Origin: Chrysomallon squamiferum
Taxonomy: Eukaryota; Mollusca; Gastropoda; Neomphalida; Peltospiridae
Length of the DNA stretch: 64,000 bases
NCBI GenBank assembly: GCA_012295275.1
Contig: CM022677.1
Coordinates: forward strand, 1,706,921-1,770,920
Direction: 5' to 3'
Made by a program: the position numbers and the translations under genes. Positions 1-13,984 of the stretch are shown in pieces; position 1 is the stretch's first letter; every line of letters starts with the position of its first letter. The notes beneath the pieces are model-generated. The model was given only the letters and a program-made list of their open reading frames with translations. It was not told the DNA's origin and did no database searches.

Positions 1-306
1 TGTAAAATTTGTTTAATAATAATTTAGGATGTTTAATGTTATAGTGGCTTAATCATATCTGTAAAACGAATACAAAAAATGAATTTCAAACCACTGGTCT
101 GTAAAAACATTCTGCACAGACAACACAGACACAACTGTGATAATTCCAGAACTACAGGCCAAGTGAAATGACATAACAAACATCTTGGATAATATGGACT
201 CCAGTGGAAATTCAACCATCTATAAATACAACATACAAAACAAATATATAACAAATATACATGATTAATAGTTGTAAAAGATTTTACAACAAGAACAACA
301 ACAACG

Positions 307-309
<3 letters not shown>

Positions 310-363
<54 letters not shown>
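310..363. repeat. (TAA)n microsatellite
   Basis: An almost pure run of TAA triplets is visible directly, flanked by CAA-rich variants that look like decayed or related triplets. Confidence 0.95.
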
Positions 364-367
<4 letters not shown>

Positions 368-2477
368 GAACAATAACAACTGTATTTTACTTGAAAATAC
401 CAGTATGAATCCTATTAGCTGATAAATATGTATACTATAGTATATTTATATAGAAATGTCTTTCACACACAATAAAATTTAAATTAAATTTAAATATACC
501 TATCCACTTCATAACAGCAAGTTTATTAAAAATGTGTATATACATATATATTTTTAAATATTACTTGGCGAAATAAATATACAGGCCTATATTGTATAAT
601 ATACTGTACACACACACACTGTAATACAGGGCTTGAAATGGCCAAAGTTCCGTTTGGGCGACTTGACCTGTTTATCTATAATATTAATGACTTTATCTCA
701 AATATTGATTTCACATAAACGGTTTGCTCGTAGTTCGATAAATTGGATGTACCGGCTTACCTTAATTTGCCAACATCTTTTATAAACATTAACTTTGAAA
801 GCCGGATATCAGTTGACTGTAGTCTTGGTAAAAAAAACGCGAGACTCGCTGACCCAGTATCGTACAACTGGTCGTGACCATTCGGATCATTCCGGACCTT
901 CCCGAATGCCGTCTTAGCTTCTGTCGTCTGCGACAATAGACAGGAAACTACCTCATGGTCTGAAACCAATATTAATTTCAACCAATTTTGTGATAAAGAG
1001 ATAAACACATTAATAACTTGTTAAGTACCTAAACCGAGCAGGTTCACGTGTGAACTGTTTTTAAATTTTATTATTTTACATATAATAAATAAATAAATAA
1101 ATAAATAAATAAACAAAATAATAGGGCTGTTTCAATAGTTATTAGACTGAAAAGAAAAGTGATTTGCTTTATTTACTTTCTATTATATTTGTTTTTCCTA
1201 AATATTTGCTTTCTTTCTTTTCGTTTCTTTTTATTTATTTATTTATTATTAATTTTTTGTCTACAGATTTCTAATACTGTTTAACTGTTATTCCTGGATA
1301 ATTTATCTCAGTTCAGACGTATATAGTTCTTGGAGTTTATTAAATTCAAAATAAATGTTAATAACATTTTATTTAGAAAATGAATGATAGTTTTGATCTA
1401 CTGGATGAAGTATTGGATCTTTAGATAAAGTTAATTTCATGTTACGGTATTATGTTTAGATAAATCATTTGCTTTTTGTTAGTTGTCAAGAATTACTTTA
1501 TAAATGTATGGTATTTACTAATCTTTGTATTCTTTTCTTAACACTGTATGCTAATAATTAAAATATTTAGGATTATAAGTAAAGTAATACTCCAAAAAGA
1601 AAAAACTAATATATATATAGAAGATAAAAAACCTGAAATAAAAACCACCAACACCTATAATATTACACCTTTACATAAATACCTTAAAGGTTATCTGCTT
1701 AAACTGAGATATAAAGCTTAACAAAGTAGGTAACCAAATACATTGAACTCTTCACATGTGAGACAACACATTTCCTGAGAATTCACTTCATTTGTTATCA
1801 CAGTCAGTATAAAATGTCATCCAGTCACAGATACATATTTATTTCACAGAATATAAGAGGAAAAAAATAAATCACACCAAAAAACACTGGTCTCTACATG
1901 ATACTCATGAATAGCATATATAATCATAATGTTACATATGAACAATACAGCAATATAAATTAACAGTATTTACTAAAACTGAAGGTTTTGCAAGTATATA
2001 AACTCTGAAGTATAATATTGGCTGCTACAGAGATATAAACAAACAGTAAGAGAAAGTAAACCTATTTTTATATGAGCATTGACCCAACACAGCTGATCTT
2101 CAAGCAAAAACACTGAAAATAAAAACAACATTTTAAATGTTTATTTGAAATAAATTAACGTTAACGTAAACAAGTATTAATAACAATAAACCGAAGAATA
2201 AAATAATATAATAAAAAATATAAATAAATAAATTTATTTATTAATTAATTAATAATTAATATCAGTTAATAAAAATAATAAATAAAGAAATTAAATGTAA
2301 AAATATGAAATATCAAATGAAATAAAATGCAATTTATAATAATAATAATAATAATAATAATTCAGAAAAATGTATTACTCATTATGTAGCAACAAAAATG
2401 TAAAACATCAAAACGAAACAATAATGATAATGATAATAAATTTAAAATAGAAAAATAACTACCAAAAACGAAATAAT

Positions 2478-2510
<33 letters not shown>

Positions 2511-2560
2511 AACAATAACAACAACTACTACTACTACTACTACTAATAATAATAATAAAA
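2478..2560. repeat. compound (GAA)n-(CTA)n-(TAA)n microsatellite
   Basis: Three adjacent triplet runs of different motif follow one another. The same style of compound triplet tract recurs in the 35-45 kb duplicated units. Confidence 0.9.
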
Positions 2561-2744
2561 TACACAAGCGGAAAAAACAAAAAACACAATATTTCACACA
2601 CAGATGTTTTATATCCGTCTTCTCTCTCTCTAACATACACAACTCAATGACACACCCACTTTATTTCAAATAAAGATGTACAGTATACATATAAAATGTG
2701 TAACTCTAAGAGGTAAGTCTTGTGTTACCCACAAATATACACCA

Positions 2745-3040
2745 ATACACAAACATACATACACGATCCAAACAAACACACACCAACACACAGACAAACA
2801 CATACCAACACACAAACACACACCAACACACAAACAGACAAACACACACCAACACACACCAACACACAGACAAGCACACACCGACACACCAACACACACC
2901 AACACAAACACACGCCAACACAGAAACAAACACACACCAACACACACACAAATACACACCAACACACAGACAGACACACACAGCAACACACAAACAAACA
3001 CACACCAACACACAGACAGACACACACCGATACATAAGGA
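2745..3040. repeat. CA-rich minisatellite (ACACACCAAC-type)
   Basis: An irregular tandem array is built from ACACACCAAC, ACACAGACA and related decamers. A shorter array of the same kind precedes the third copy of the dispersed repeat (51590-51735), and both are followed by a GCGC...CCTCTT segment. It therefore seems to belong to the same composite element. Long reading frames through it are low-complexity artefacts. Confidence 0.85.
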
Positions 3041-3064
3041 CTCGCGCGCTTCCTCTTCCTGTAA

Positions 3065-3065
<1 letters not shown>

Positions 3066-3157
<92 letters not shown>

Positions 3158-3225
3158 GTTATTATTATTATTATTATTTTTTTTTTATTTTTATTTTTTT
3201 TTTTAATATTATTATTATTATTTTT
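3066..3225. repeat. (ATT)n microsatellite
   Basis: This is a long ATT run with a few interruptions, ending in T-rich sequence. It sits directly after the CCTCTTCCTGTAAA segment. In the 51.7-kb copy the matching position continues into unique sequence, so the run looks like an expansion or insertion inside the dispersed repeat. Confidence 0.95.
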
Positions 3226-3850
3226 TAAAGCGTTTCGAAAAAACATGCTTGTCGAAGAAGGCTATTTTTAATTTAAATCCGATAATATATTAACAAAACT
3301 GAAAGGTTTACTTACATATTATCCTCGGTGACTGCGTTATATTTCTGTAAAGGTAAAACAGATTATAAGTAAATTCATTTTAATAATATTAAACAAACAA
3401 CGAAATAGAGAGGAGAAAACAAAAATCAAGCCACATAAAATAATTAAAAATTAAAATATTTTGTTAAAATAAAGTTCAATTCGTTGTCCACTATGCTGTA
3501 TGTCACAGTGTATGTTAGTAAATAAATCTGATTGTAATGATAGAAAACGTGTTGTTACTTCTTCCTTTCAATCTTCTTGTGTCACAACTAATTTTAAGTA
3601 TTCCACTATCTGCTGACCTTATATCTACTAGAAACACTGTCACTACTAGTTTGTCAATTTACTTACTGTTTATTATTTCAAACATTTTCATTACTTACTC
3701 ATTAAGTAACTTATCTACTTAGCGTTTACACTAGAAACATTCTCACTACTTACTTAGTGGAACTAGAAACATTGTCCATACAAATTCATGAACTTAGTGA
3801 GTGAAACAATGTCACTACTAGTTTATCAGTAAGTTTAGTGTGAAGTACAG
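3226..3850 (+). repeat. Dispersed repeat copy 1, with degenerate satellite monomers
   Basis: About 300 bp here (e.g. AACATGCTTGTCGAAGAAGG, then ATAATATATTAACAAAA, AAATAAATCTGA and CGTGTTGTTA) matches the sequence before both satellite arrays (5496-5860 and 51738-52145), in the same orientation. From about 3630 it runs into imperfect tandem motifs (CTAGAAACATTGTC, ACTACTAGTTTATCAG, AGTTTAGTGTG). These resemble the 49-bp satellite monomer but are diverged and few. I infer an unamplified or ancestral copy. Confidence 0.75.
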
Positions 3851-4802
<952 letters not shown>

Positions 4803-5495
4803 ACATGTGTGTGTGTTTTGTACGTGTGTATATAGTGGTCTCTGTCAAAAGCGGACTCATTTGGGACAACCGTAGATGTCATTTTAGACAGAGTGTCGGC
4901 TTATACCACGAAAATTAGGATTTCTTTTACTTCTAAAGTTATTGTTAAGCGTCTATCTGAGAAACAGTCTCTCATCGAAGAAATCGTTTTTTTTTTTTTT
5001 TCTATCTGTACTTTTTATTTTCGTGTTTCTGTCTAAACAAACTTCTCTATCATGGCCTCCTTATTTAACATCAGTTACAAAATCTGCTGTCGATAGAAGC
5101 AGCGAAAGATTTAATTTGTTTTATCATTTTAAGAATATCTGTAAGAAAGTTCGGTCACTGTGTCATTGTGTGTATCGTCAATTCATTCAGATTTTTGAAT
5201 TTGTCGGTCGTTACTCTCTACCGAAGTTTAGTTTCGTACAACTGTTTTATAATGTCAAATATTTCCTGTCTTCATATTTTAAATTGTATTGCCAGGGTTC
5301 AAGCGAGAGATCGACTTCTTCTTAGTATTAACCGCCGCAAAGTCAAGTCGCCTTCTTTTTCTCTTTTTATTTATATTTTTATTTATTTATTTATTTATTA
5401 GTTGAAACTGATCACTAGAAAGTTGAATCTATCGCTACATTTTGCCTCAATTTTGTCCGATGATTTCTTTGTCACATTCTGCGACCAGTAAGCGG

Positions 5496-5670
5496 ACTTT
5501 CTTATAACTTATCTCTTCATCAGAAGCGTTTCTGTAAAAAAAACATGCTTGTGGAACAATGCTATTTTAATTTTAAATCTGATAATATATTAACAAAATC
5601 GATAGGTTTACTTACATATTATCCTCAGTCACTTATTTCTGTAAAAATAATTTTAATAAAAATGGCACCA

Positions 5671-5733
<63 letters not shown>

Positions 5734-5860
5734 TAATACTAATTTCATCACATTATGATATTAAGGTTCACAAACTTGTATGTAACATTGTAGATTAGTA
5801 AATAAATCTGTAATTTAAAACAAACGTGTTGTTATTTCTTCCTTTTTCAGCCTTAGTGTT
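5496..5860 (+). repeat. Dispersed repeat copy 2: left flank of satellite array 1
   Basis: Begins near TTTCTTATAACTTATC and CTTCATCAGAAGCGTTTCTG. It is shared with 51738-52145 and, from AACATGCTTGT onward, with 3226-3560. It holds an AAT run (5672-5727) at the same place as the AAT run of copy 3 (51908-51981). The last shared segment (CAAACGTGTTGTTATTTCTT, then TTAACA) leads straight into the 49-bp array. Confidence 0.85.
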
Positions 5861-8800
5861 AACAACTCTTAACATTGTCACTTACATTTATAAAACATTG
5901 TCACTACACATTTATTTATAAACTTTCTTAGTGTGCTACTACTAAAACATTGTCACTACACATTTATAAACTTTCTTAGTGTGCTACTACTAAAAACATT
6001 GTCACTACACATTTATAAACTTTCTTAGTGTGCTACTACTAAAAACATTGTCACTACACATTTATAAACTTTCTTAGTGTGCTACTACTAAAAACATTGT
6101 CACTACACATTTATAAACTTTCTTAGCTACTACTAAAAACATTGTCACTACACATTTATAAACTTTCTTAGTGTGCTACTACTAAAAACATTGTCACTAC
6201 ACATTTATAAACTTTCTTAGTGTGCTACTACTAAAAACATTGTCACTACACATTTATAAACTTTCTTAGTGTGTGCTACTAAAACTAAAAACATTTGTTC
6301 TTACACATTTATAAACTTTCTTATAAACTTGCTACTACTAAAAACATTGTCACTACACATTTATAAACTTTCTTAGTGTGCTACTACTAAAAACATTGTC
6401 ACTACACATTTATAAACTTTCTTTAGTGTGCTACTACTAAAAACATTGTCACTACACATTTATAAACTTTTCTTAGTGTGCTACTACTAAAAAACATTGT
6501 CACTACACATTTATAAACTTTCTTAGTGTGCTACTACTAAAAACATTGTCACTACACATTTATAAACTTTCTTAGTGTGCTACTACTAAAAACATTGTCA
6601 CTACACATTTATAAACTTTCTTAGTGTGCTACTACTAAAAACATTGTCACTACACATTTATAAACTTTCTTAGTGTGCTACTACTAAAAACATTGTCACT
6701 ACACATTTATAAACTTTCTTAGTGTGCTACTACTAAAAACATTGTCACTACACATTTATAAACTTTCTTAGTGTGCTACTACTAAAAACATTGTCACTAC
6801 ACATTTATAAACTTTCTTAGTGTGCTACTACTAAAAACATTGTCACTACACATTTATAAACTTTCTTAGTGTGCTACTACTAAAAACATTGTCACTACAC
6901 ATTTATAAACTTTCTTAGTGTGCTACTACTAAAAACATTGTCACTACACATTTATAAACTTTCTTAGTGTGCTACTACTAAAAACATTGTCACTACACAT
7001 TTATAAACTTTCTTAGTGTGCTACTACTAAAAACATTGTCACTAATAGTTTATAAACTTTCTTAGTGTGCTACTACTAAAAACATTGTCACTACTACATT
7101 TATAAACTTTCTTAGTGTGCTACTACTAAAAACATTGTCACTACACATTTATAAACTTTCTTAGTGTGCTACTACTAAAAACATTGTCACTACACATTTA
7201 TAAACTTTCTTAGTGTGCTACTACTAAAACTACTACTAAAACATTGTCTAAAACATTGTCACTACACATTTATAAACTTTCTTAGTGTGCTACTACTACT
7301 AAAAAACATTGTCACTACACATTTATAAACTTTCTTGGTGTGCTACTACTAAAAACATTGTCACTACACATTTATAAACTTTCTTGTGTGCTACTGCTAC
7401 TACTAAAAACATTGTCACTACACATTTATAAACTTTCTTGGTGTGCTACTACTAAAACATTGTCACTACACATTTATAAACTTCTTCTTGTGCTACTACT
7501 AAAAACATTGTCACTACACATTTATAAACTTTTTCTTGGTGTGCTACTACTAAAAACATTGTCACTACACGGTTTATAAACTTTTTCTTGGTGTGCTACT
7601 ACTAAAAACATTGTCACTACTACGTTTTTATAAACTTTCTTGGTGTGCTACTACTAAAACATTGTCACTACACATTTATAAACTTTCTTAGTGTGCTACT
7701 ACTAAAAACATTGTCACTACACATTTATAAACTTTCTTAGTGTGCTACTACTAAAAACATTGTCACTACACATTTATAAACTTTCTTAGTGTGCTACTAC
7801 TAAAAACATTGTCACTATTAGTTTATAAACTTTCTTAGTGTGCTACTACTAAAAACATTGTCACTACACATTTTATAAACTTTCTTCTTGTGTGCTACTA
7901 CTAGTGTGCTACTAAAACATTGTCACTACACACGTTTATAAACTTTCTTGGTGTGCTACTACTAAAAACATTGTCACTACACATTTATAAACTTTCTTGG
8001 TGTGCTACTACTAAAAAAACATTGTCACTACACGTTTATAAACTTTCTTGTGTGTGTGCTACTACTAAAAACATTGTCACTACACGTTTATAAACTTTCT
8101 TGGTGTGCTACTACTAAAAACATTGTCACTACACATTTATAAACTTTCTTGGTGTGCTACTACTAAAAACATTGTCACTACACGTTTATAAACTTTCTTT
8201 GGTGTGCTACTACTAAAAAAACATTGTCACTACACGTTTATAAACTTTCTTGGTGTGCTACTACTAAAAACATTGTCTATTTTATACACTTTCTTTATAC
8301 TAAAACATTTTCTTGGTGTGCTACTACTAAAACATTTGTCACTTTCTTGGTGTGCTTTACTAAACATTTCACTACTACACGTTTATAAACTTTCTTGGTG
8401 TGCTACTACTAAAAACATTGTCACTACACGTTTATAAACTTTCTTGGTGTGCTACTACTAAAAACATTGTCACTACACACGTTTATAAACTTTCTTGGTG
8501 TGCTACTACTAAAACATTGTCACTACACATTTATAAACTTTCTTGGTGTGCTACTACTAAAAACATTGTCACTACACATTTATAAACTTTCTTGGTGTGC
8601 TACTACTAAAAAACATTACTATTTATAAAAAAACATTGTCATTGTCACTACACATTTATAAACTTTCTTAGTGTGCTACTACTAAAAACATTGTCACTAC
8701 ACATTTTTATAAACTTTCTTAGTGTGCTACTACTAAAAACATTGTCACTACACATTTATAAACTTTCTTAGTGTGCTACTACTAAAAACATTGTCACTAC

Positions 8801-11800
8801 ACATTTATAAACTTTCTTAGTGTGCTACTACTAAAAACATTGTCACTACACATTTATAAACTTTCTTAGTGTGCTACTACTAAAAACATTGTCACTACAG
8901 TTTATTTAAAGTGTTACTACTACTAAAAACATTGTCACTACACATTTATAAACTTTCTTAGTGTGCTACTACTAAAAACATTGTCACTACACATTTATAA
9001 ACTTTCTTAGTGTGCTACTACTAAAAACATTGTCAGTTTATACATTTATAAACTTTCTTTGGTGTGCTACTACTAAAAACATTGTCACTACATTTTTATA
9101 AACTTTCTTGTGTGCTGCTACTACTAAAACATTGTCACTACACATTTATAAACTTTCTTGGTGTGCTACTACTACTACTAAAAATTTTGTCACTACTAAA
9201 ACATTACTACATTTATAAACTTTCTTAGTGTGCTACTACTAAAAACATTGTCACTACACGTTTATAAACTTTCTTAGTGTGCTACTACTAAAAACATTGT
9301 CACTACACATTTATAAACTTTCTTAGTGTGCTACTACTAAAAACATTGTCACTACACATTTATAAACTTTCTTAGTGTGCTACTACTAAAAACATTGTCA
9401 CTACACATTTATAAACTTTCTTAGTGTGCTACTACTAAAACAAAAAACATTTGTCACTTTCACATTTATAAACTTTCTTGGTGTGCGTTTACTACTAAAA
9501 ACATTGTCACTACTAGTTTATAAACTTTCTTAGTGTGCTACTACTAAAAACATTGTCACTACACATTTATAAACTTTCTTAGTGTGCTACTACTAAAAAC
9601 ATTGTCACTATTAGTTTATAAACTTTCTTAGTGTGCTACTACTAAAAACATTGTCACTACACATTTATAAACTTTCTTAGTGTGCTACTACTAAAAACAT
9701 TGTCACTATTAGTTTATAAACTTTCTTAGTGTGCTACTACTAAAAACATTGTCACTACACATTTATAAACTTTCTTAGTGTGCTACTACTAAAAACATTG
9801 TCACTACACATTTATAAACTTTCTTAGTGTGCTACTACTAAAAACATTGTCACTACACGATTTATAAACTTTCTTAGTGTGCTACTACTAAAAACATTGT
9901 CACTACACATTTATAAACTTTCTTAGTGTGCTACTACTAAAAACATTGTCACTACACATTTATAAACTTTCTTAGTGTGCTACTACTAAAAACATTGTCA
10001 CTACACATTTATAAACTTTCTTAGTGTGCTACTACTAAAAACATTGTCACTACACATTTATAAACTTTCTTAGTGTGCTACTACTAAAAACATTGTCACT
10101 AATAGTTTATAAACTTTCTTAGTGTGCTACTACTAAAAACATTGTCACTACACATTTATAAACTTTCTTAGTGTGCTACTACTAAAAACATTGTCACTAC
10201 ACATTTATAAACTTTCTTAGTGTGCTACTACTAAAAACATTGTCACTACATTTATAAACTTTCTTAGTGTGCTACTACTAAAAACATTGTCACTATTAGT
10301 TTATAAACTTTCTTAGTGTGCTACTACTAAAAACATTGTCACTACAGATTTATAAACTTTCTTAGTGTGCTACTACTAAAAACATTGTCACTACACATTT
10401 ATAAACTTTTGCTACTACTAAAAACATTGTCACTCACATTTATGTTTATAAACTTTCTTAGTGTGCTACTACTAAAAACATTGTCACTACACATTTATAC
10501 ACTTTCTTAGTGTGCTACTACTAAAAACATTGTCACTACAGATTTATAAACTTTCTTAGTGTGCTACTACTAAAAACATTGTCACTACTACACTTTTTAT
10601 AAACTTTCTTAGTGTGCTACTACTAAAAACATTGTCACTATTAGTTTATAAACTTTCTTAGTGTGCTACTACTAAAAACATTGTCACTACACATTTATAA
10701 ACTTTCTTAGTGTGCTACTACTAAAAACATTGTCACTATTAGTTTATAAACTTTCTTAGTGTGCTACTACTAAAAACATTGTCACTACACATTTATAAAC
10801 TTTCTTAGTGTGCTACTACTAAAAACATTGTCACTACAGATTTATAAACTTTCTTAGTGTGCTACTACTAAAAACATTGTCACTACACATTTATAAACTT
10901 TCTTAGTGTGCTACTACTAAAAACATTGTCACTACACATTTATAAACTTTCTTAGTGTGCTACTACTAAAAACATTGTCACTACACGTTTATAAACTTTC
11001 TTAGTGTGCTACTACTAAAAACATTGTCACTACACGTTTATAAACTTTTCTTGTGTGCTACTACTAAAAACATTGTCACTACACATTTATAAACTTTCTT
11101 TGTCACTACACTACTACTAAAACATTGTCACTACACGTTTATAAACTTTCTTGGTGTGCTACTACTAAAAACATTGTCACTACACGTTTATAAACTTTCT
11201 TGGTGTGTGCTACTACTAAAAACATTGTCACTACACATTTATAAACTTTCTTAGTGTGCTACTACTAAAAACATTGTCACTAAACGTTTATAAACTTTCT
11301 TAGTGTGCTACTACTAAAAACATTGTCACTACACGTTTATAAACTTTCTTAGTGTGCTACTACTAAAAACATTGTCACTACACGTTTATAAACTTTCTTG
11401 TGTGTGCTACTACTAAAAACATTGTCACTACACGTTTTATAAACTTCTCTTGGTGTGCTACTACTAAAAACATTGTGTTTTATAAACTTTCTTGGTGTGC
11501 TACTACTAAAAACATTGTCACAGTTTATAAACTTTCTTAGTGTTTACTAAAAACATTTTCGTTTATAAACTTTCTTGGTGTGCTACTACTAAAAAACATT
11601 GTCACTACACGTTTATAAACTTTCTTGGTGTGCTACTACTAAAAACATTGTCACTACACATTTATAAACTTTCTTGTGTGTGCTACTACTAAAACATTGT
11701 CACTACACGTTTATAAACTTTCTTGGTGTGCTACTAAAAACTAGTTTAAAACATTACTACTAAAAACATTGTCACTATTTTTATAAACTTTCTTGGTGTG

Positions 11801-12487
11801 CTACTACTAAAAACATTGTCACTACACATTTATAAACTTTCTTGGTGTGCTACTACTAAAAACATTGTCACTACACACGTTTATAAACTTTCTTGGTGTG
11901 CTACTACTAAAAACATTGTCACTACACGTTTATAAACTTTCTTGGTGTGCTACTACTAAAAACATTGTCACTACAGTTTTTATAAACTTTCTTAGTGTGC
12001 TACTACTAAAAACATTGTCACTACACATTTATAAACTTTCTTAGTGTGCTACTACTAAAAACATTGTCACTACACATTTATAAACTTTCTTAGTGTGCTA
12101 CTACTAAAACATTGTCACTACACATTTATAAACTTTCTTAGTGTGCTACTACTAAAACATTGTCACTACACATTTATAAACTTTCTTAGTGTGCTACTAC
12201 TAAAAACATTGTCACTACACATTTATAAACTTTCTTAGTGTGCTACTACTAAAAACATTGTCACTACACATTTATAAACTTTCTTGGTGTGCTACTACTA
12301 AAACATTGTCACTACACGTTTTATAAACTTTCTTAGTGTGCTACTACTAAAAACATTGTCACTACACATTTATAAACTTTCTTAGTGTGCTACTACTAAA
12401 AACATTGTCACTACACATTTATAAACTTTCTTAGTGTGCTACTACTAAAAACATTGTCACTACACGTTTATAAACTTTCTTGGTGTG
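5861..12487 (+). repeat. Satellite array 1, 49-bp monomer
   Basis: A head-to-tail array of a 49-bp monomer whose landmarks in order are CTACTACTAAAAACATTGTC, ACTACACATTTATAAAC and TTTCTTAGTGTG. It spans roughly 6.6 kb (about 135 monomers by length) and is cut by an assembly gap. Variant monomers occur in clusters: TTGGTGTG in place of TTAGTGTG and ACGTTTATAAA in place of ACATTTATAAA at about 7320-8600 and 11040-11990. A TATTAGTTTATAAA form is scattered at 7.0-10.8 kb. Broken or fused monomers are common. It is not coding, because 49 is not a multiple of three and frames shift each unit. Confidence 0.97.
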
Positions 12488-12687
12488 NNNNNNNNNNNNN
12501 NNNNNNNNNNNNNNNNNNNNNNNNNNNNNNNNNNNNNNNNNNNNNNNNNNNNNNNNNNNNNNNNNNNNNNNNNNNNNNNNNNNNNNNNNNNNNNNNNNNN
12601 NNNNNNNNNNNNNNNNNNNNNNNNNNNNNNNNNNNNNNNNNNNNNNNNNNNNNNNNNNNNNNNNNNNNNNNNNNNNNNNNNNNNNNN
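12488..12687. other. Assembly gap (200 N)
   Basis: Exactly 200 Ns, a conventional gap of unknown length. It falls at the edge of the satellite array, so the true array length and right boundary are unknown. Confidence 0.99.
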
Positions 12688-12800
12688 ACAACAATAATAG
12701 CGACAATAATAATTATAATAGTAATAATAGTAATAATAATAGTAGTAATAATAACAGTAATAACGATAATAATAATAATAATAAGAATAATAATCACTGA
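12688..12800. repeat. Degenerate AAT/AGT/AAC microsatellite
   Basis: An imperfect triplet run directly after the gap, between the satellite and the kinase pseudogene. Confidence 0.85.
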
Positions 12801-12853
12801 AATTGTGAACACAATTTTGACATTATATTTATATAATTTTTTTATCTTTGTAG

Positions 12854-13735
12854 AGTATAAACCTCGAATCGGGTGAAGATCACAGATTTTGGATTAGCTA
12901 AACTTCTTGATTACAGTGACGAAGAGTACTAAGCTGGTGGTGGAAAAGTGAGTGGAACAGTAGTAATTCACATTTCTTACTTCTGTTTTCTTATTAATAG
13001 GGAACTTACAAACTAAAACTTGGAATAGTCTTAATTCAGTTTTTCTCTTAACTGGCAACATTGATATGCTGAAATTTCAAAAAGATCAAATTTCAGCTAT
13101 TATTCGATAAACTGGAAAAATATGAAAAACTTGATTTTATTCTTTTTCAGTTTCAGATGCCAATCAAGTGGTTAGCTCTGGACAGAATATTCACACACAA
13201 AACTGATGTCTGGAGTTATGGTATAACCTTCTTTTTATCTTTTCTCTTATTTTTTTTAATACTTTTAATGCAGAAATGACATTTGAATATGATATTCATG
13301 TAAGATGCGTCAATTTTAACACCCTGCTTGTAAAAAGAAAAATATATATAATAAAGTGTACTTTGAAGAGAAGTCTAAGCACATTTCTCTTGAGTGGTTT
13401 TGAAATTAATATTTTTTATACTAATTTTTAATAATAATAAAGCATGAAAATTAATATTACAGGTTCATTAACGATATACTGAATCTTAATTTTTCAAGTC
13501 TTGCTTTGTGATAATAAAAATATTTCACTGATACAGAATGTAAACAAATTTGAAACTGATGGACGTGACTCATTTTTTAAAATAATTTTTAATTTTTTGT
13601 TGTTGTTGTTGTTGTTCAGAGTTACTGTGTGGGTCCTGTTTATGTTTGGTCAAACACGACACGACAACATCCACAAAGTTCTGCATCACGTGAATACTGT
13701 GAACTGTTCCCTACTCAAACTAACTTGAACGTGCA
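12854..13735 (+). pseudogene. EGFR-type receptor tyrosine kinase domain fragment, unprocessed pseudogene
   Basis: Three exon-like pieces match consecutive parts of an EGFR/ErbB catalytic domain. Piece 1 (12854-12947) reads TSNRVKITDFGLAKLLDYSD, EEY, stop, AGGGK: the DFG activation-loop segment, followed by a GTGAGT donor. Piece 2 (13157-13220) follows a TTTCAG acceptor and reads MPIKWLALDRIFTHKTDVWS, YG; the phase-1 GT after YG fits EGFR exon structure. Piece 3 (from 13620, after TTGTTCAG) reads VTVWVLFMFGQTRHDNI and then degenerates. Defects are TAA stops at 12858-12860 and 12930-12932, about four residues missing between LALD and RIFTH, and an apparent 1-bp loss at the piece-3 acceptor. Introns are retained, so this is a duplicated or decayed genomic fragment, not a retrocopy. 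The N-lobe is absent; if present, it would lie beyond the gap. The family call is strong. Which ErbB relative, and whether the gap hides more exons, is unknown. Confidence 0.85.
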
Positions 13736-13984
13736 CACTGAATAAAGATAAAACATGATCACTAACACCCGGATTTAAAACACCTCAAGTGAGGTATCCA
13801 GTTTCACATCTGTGGGGTTTGGTTTTTTCGTTTGTGCGATTGTTTCTCTGCTTTCATTTTTATTGTGTGTACATGTGCATGTCTTTCTTCTTTTTTTTCT
13901 TTGCTTTTATTTGTTTTGATTTTAAAAATAAATATATAAATAAATAAATAAAACTTAACTTCTTAAAGAAGAAAGTCCTTATAG

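Larger units (their letters stand above)
1..2650. other. AT-rich gene-poor stretch
   Basis: I see no exon with splice sites or recognisable protein similarity on either strand. The open frames here are short and low in complexity. The stretch contains a TAA microsatellite (310-363), an AAAT run (1081-1113), an AAT run (2337-2361) and a compound GAA/CTA tract (2478-2560). A less AT-rich patch at 625-990 stands out in base composition, but I could not assign it. Confidence 0.6.

Noticed and set aside
1-1010. Minus-strand frames at 39-254 and 757-1008 as genes
   Set aside because: Short, no recognised motif, no splice signals with continuation, composition like the surrounding DNA.
2676-3246. 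Several overlapping open frames of 105-176 residues
   Set aside because: They are Thr/His/Asn, Cys/Val or poly-Leu/Tyr products of the CA minisatellite and ATT run; no codon structure or splice sites.
7340-8585. Repetitive frames with LLLKTLSLHIYKLSWCATTK-type peptides
   Set aside because: They arise where length variants of the 49-bp monomer happen to restore frame; most units shift frame or stop.
5861-12487. CRISPR-like regular array
   Set aside because: There are no unique spacers: the whole 49-bp unit repeats head to tail, and the genome is eukaryotic.
12431-12876. Frames crossing the N gap
   Set aside because: They are translations of unknown bases joined to satellite and AAT repeat.
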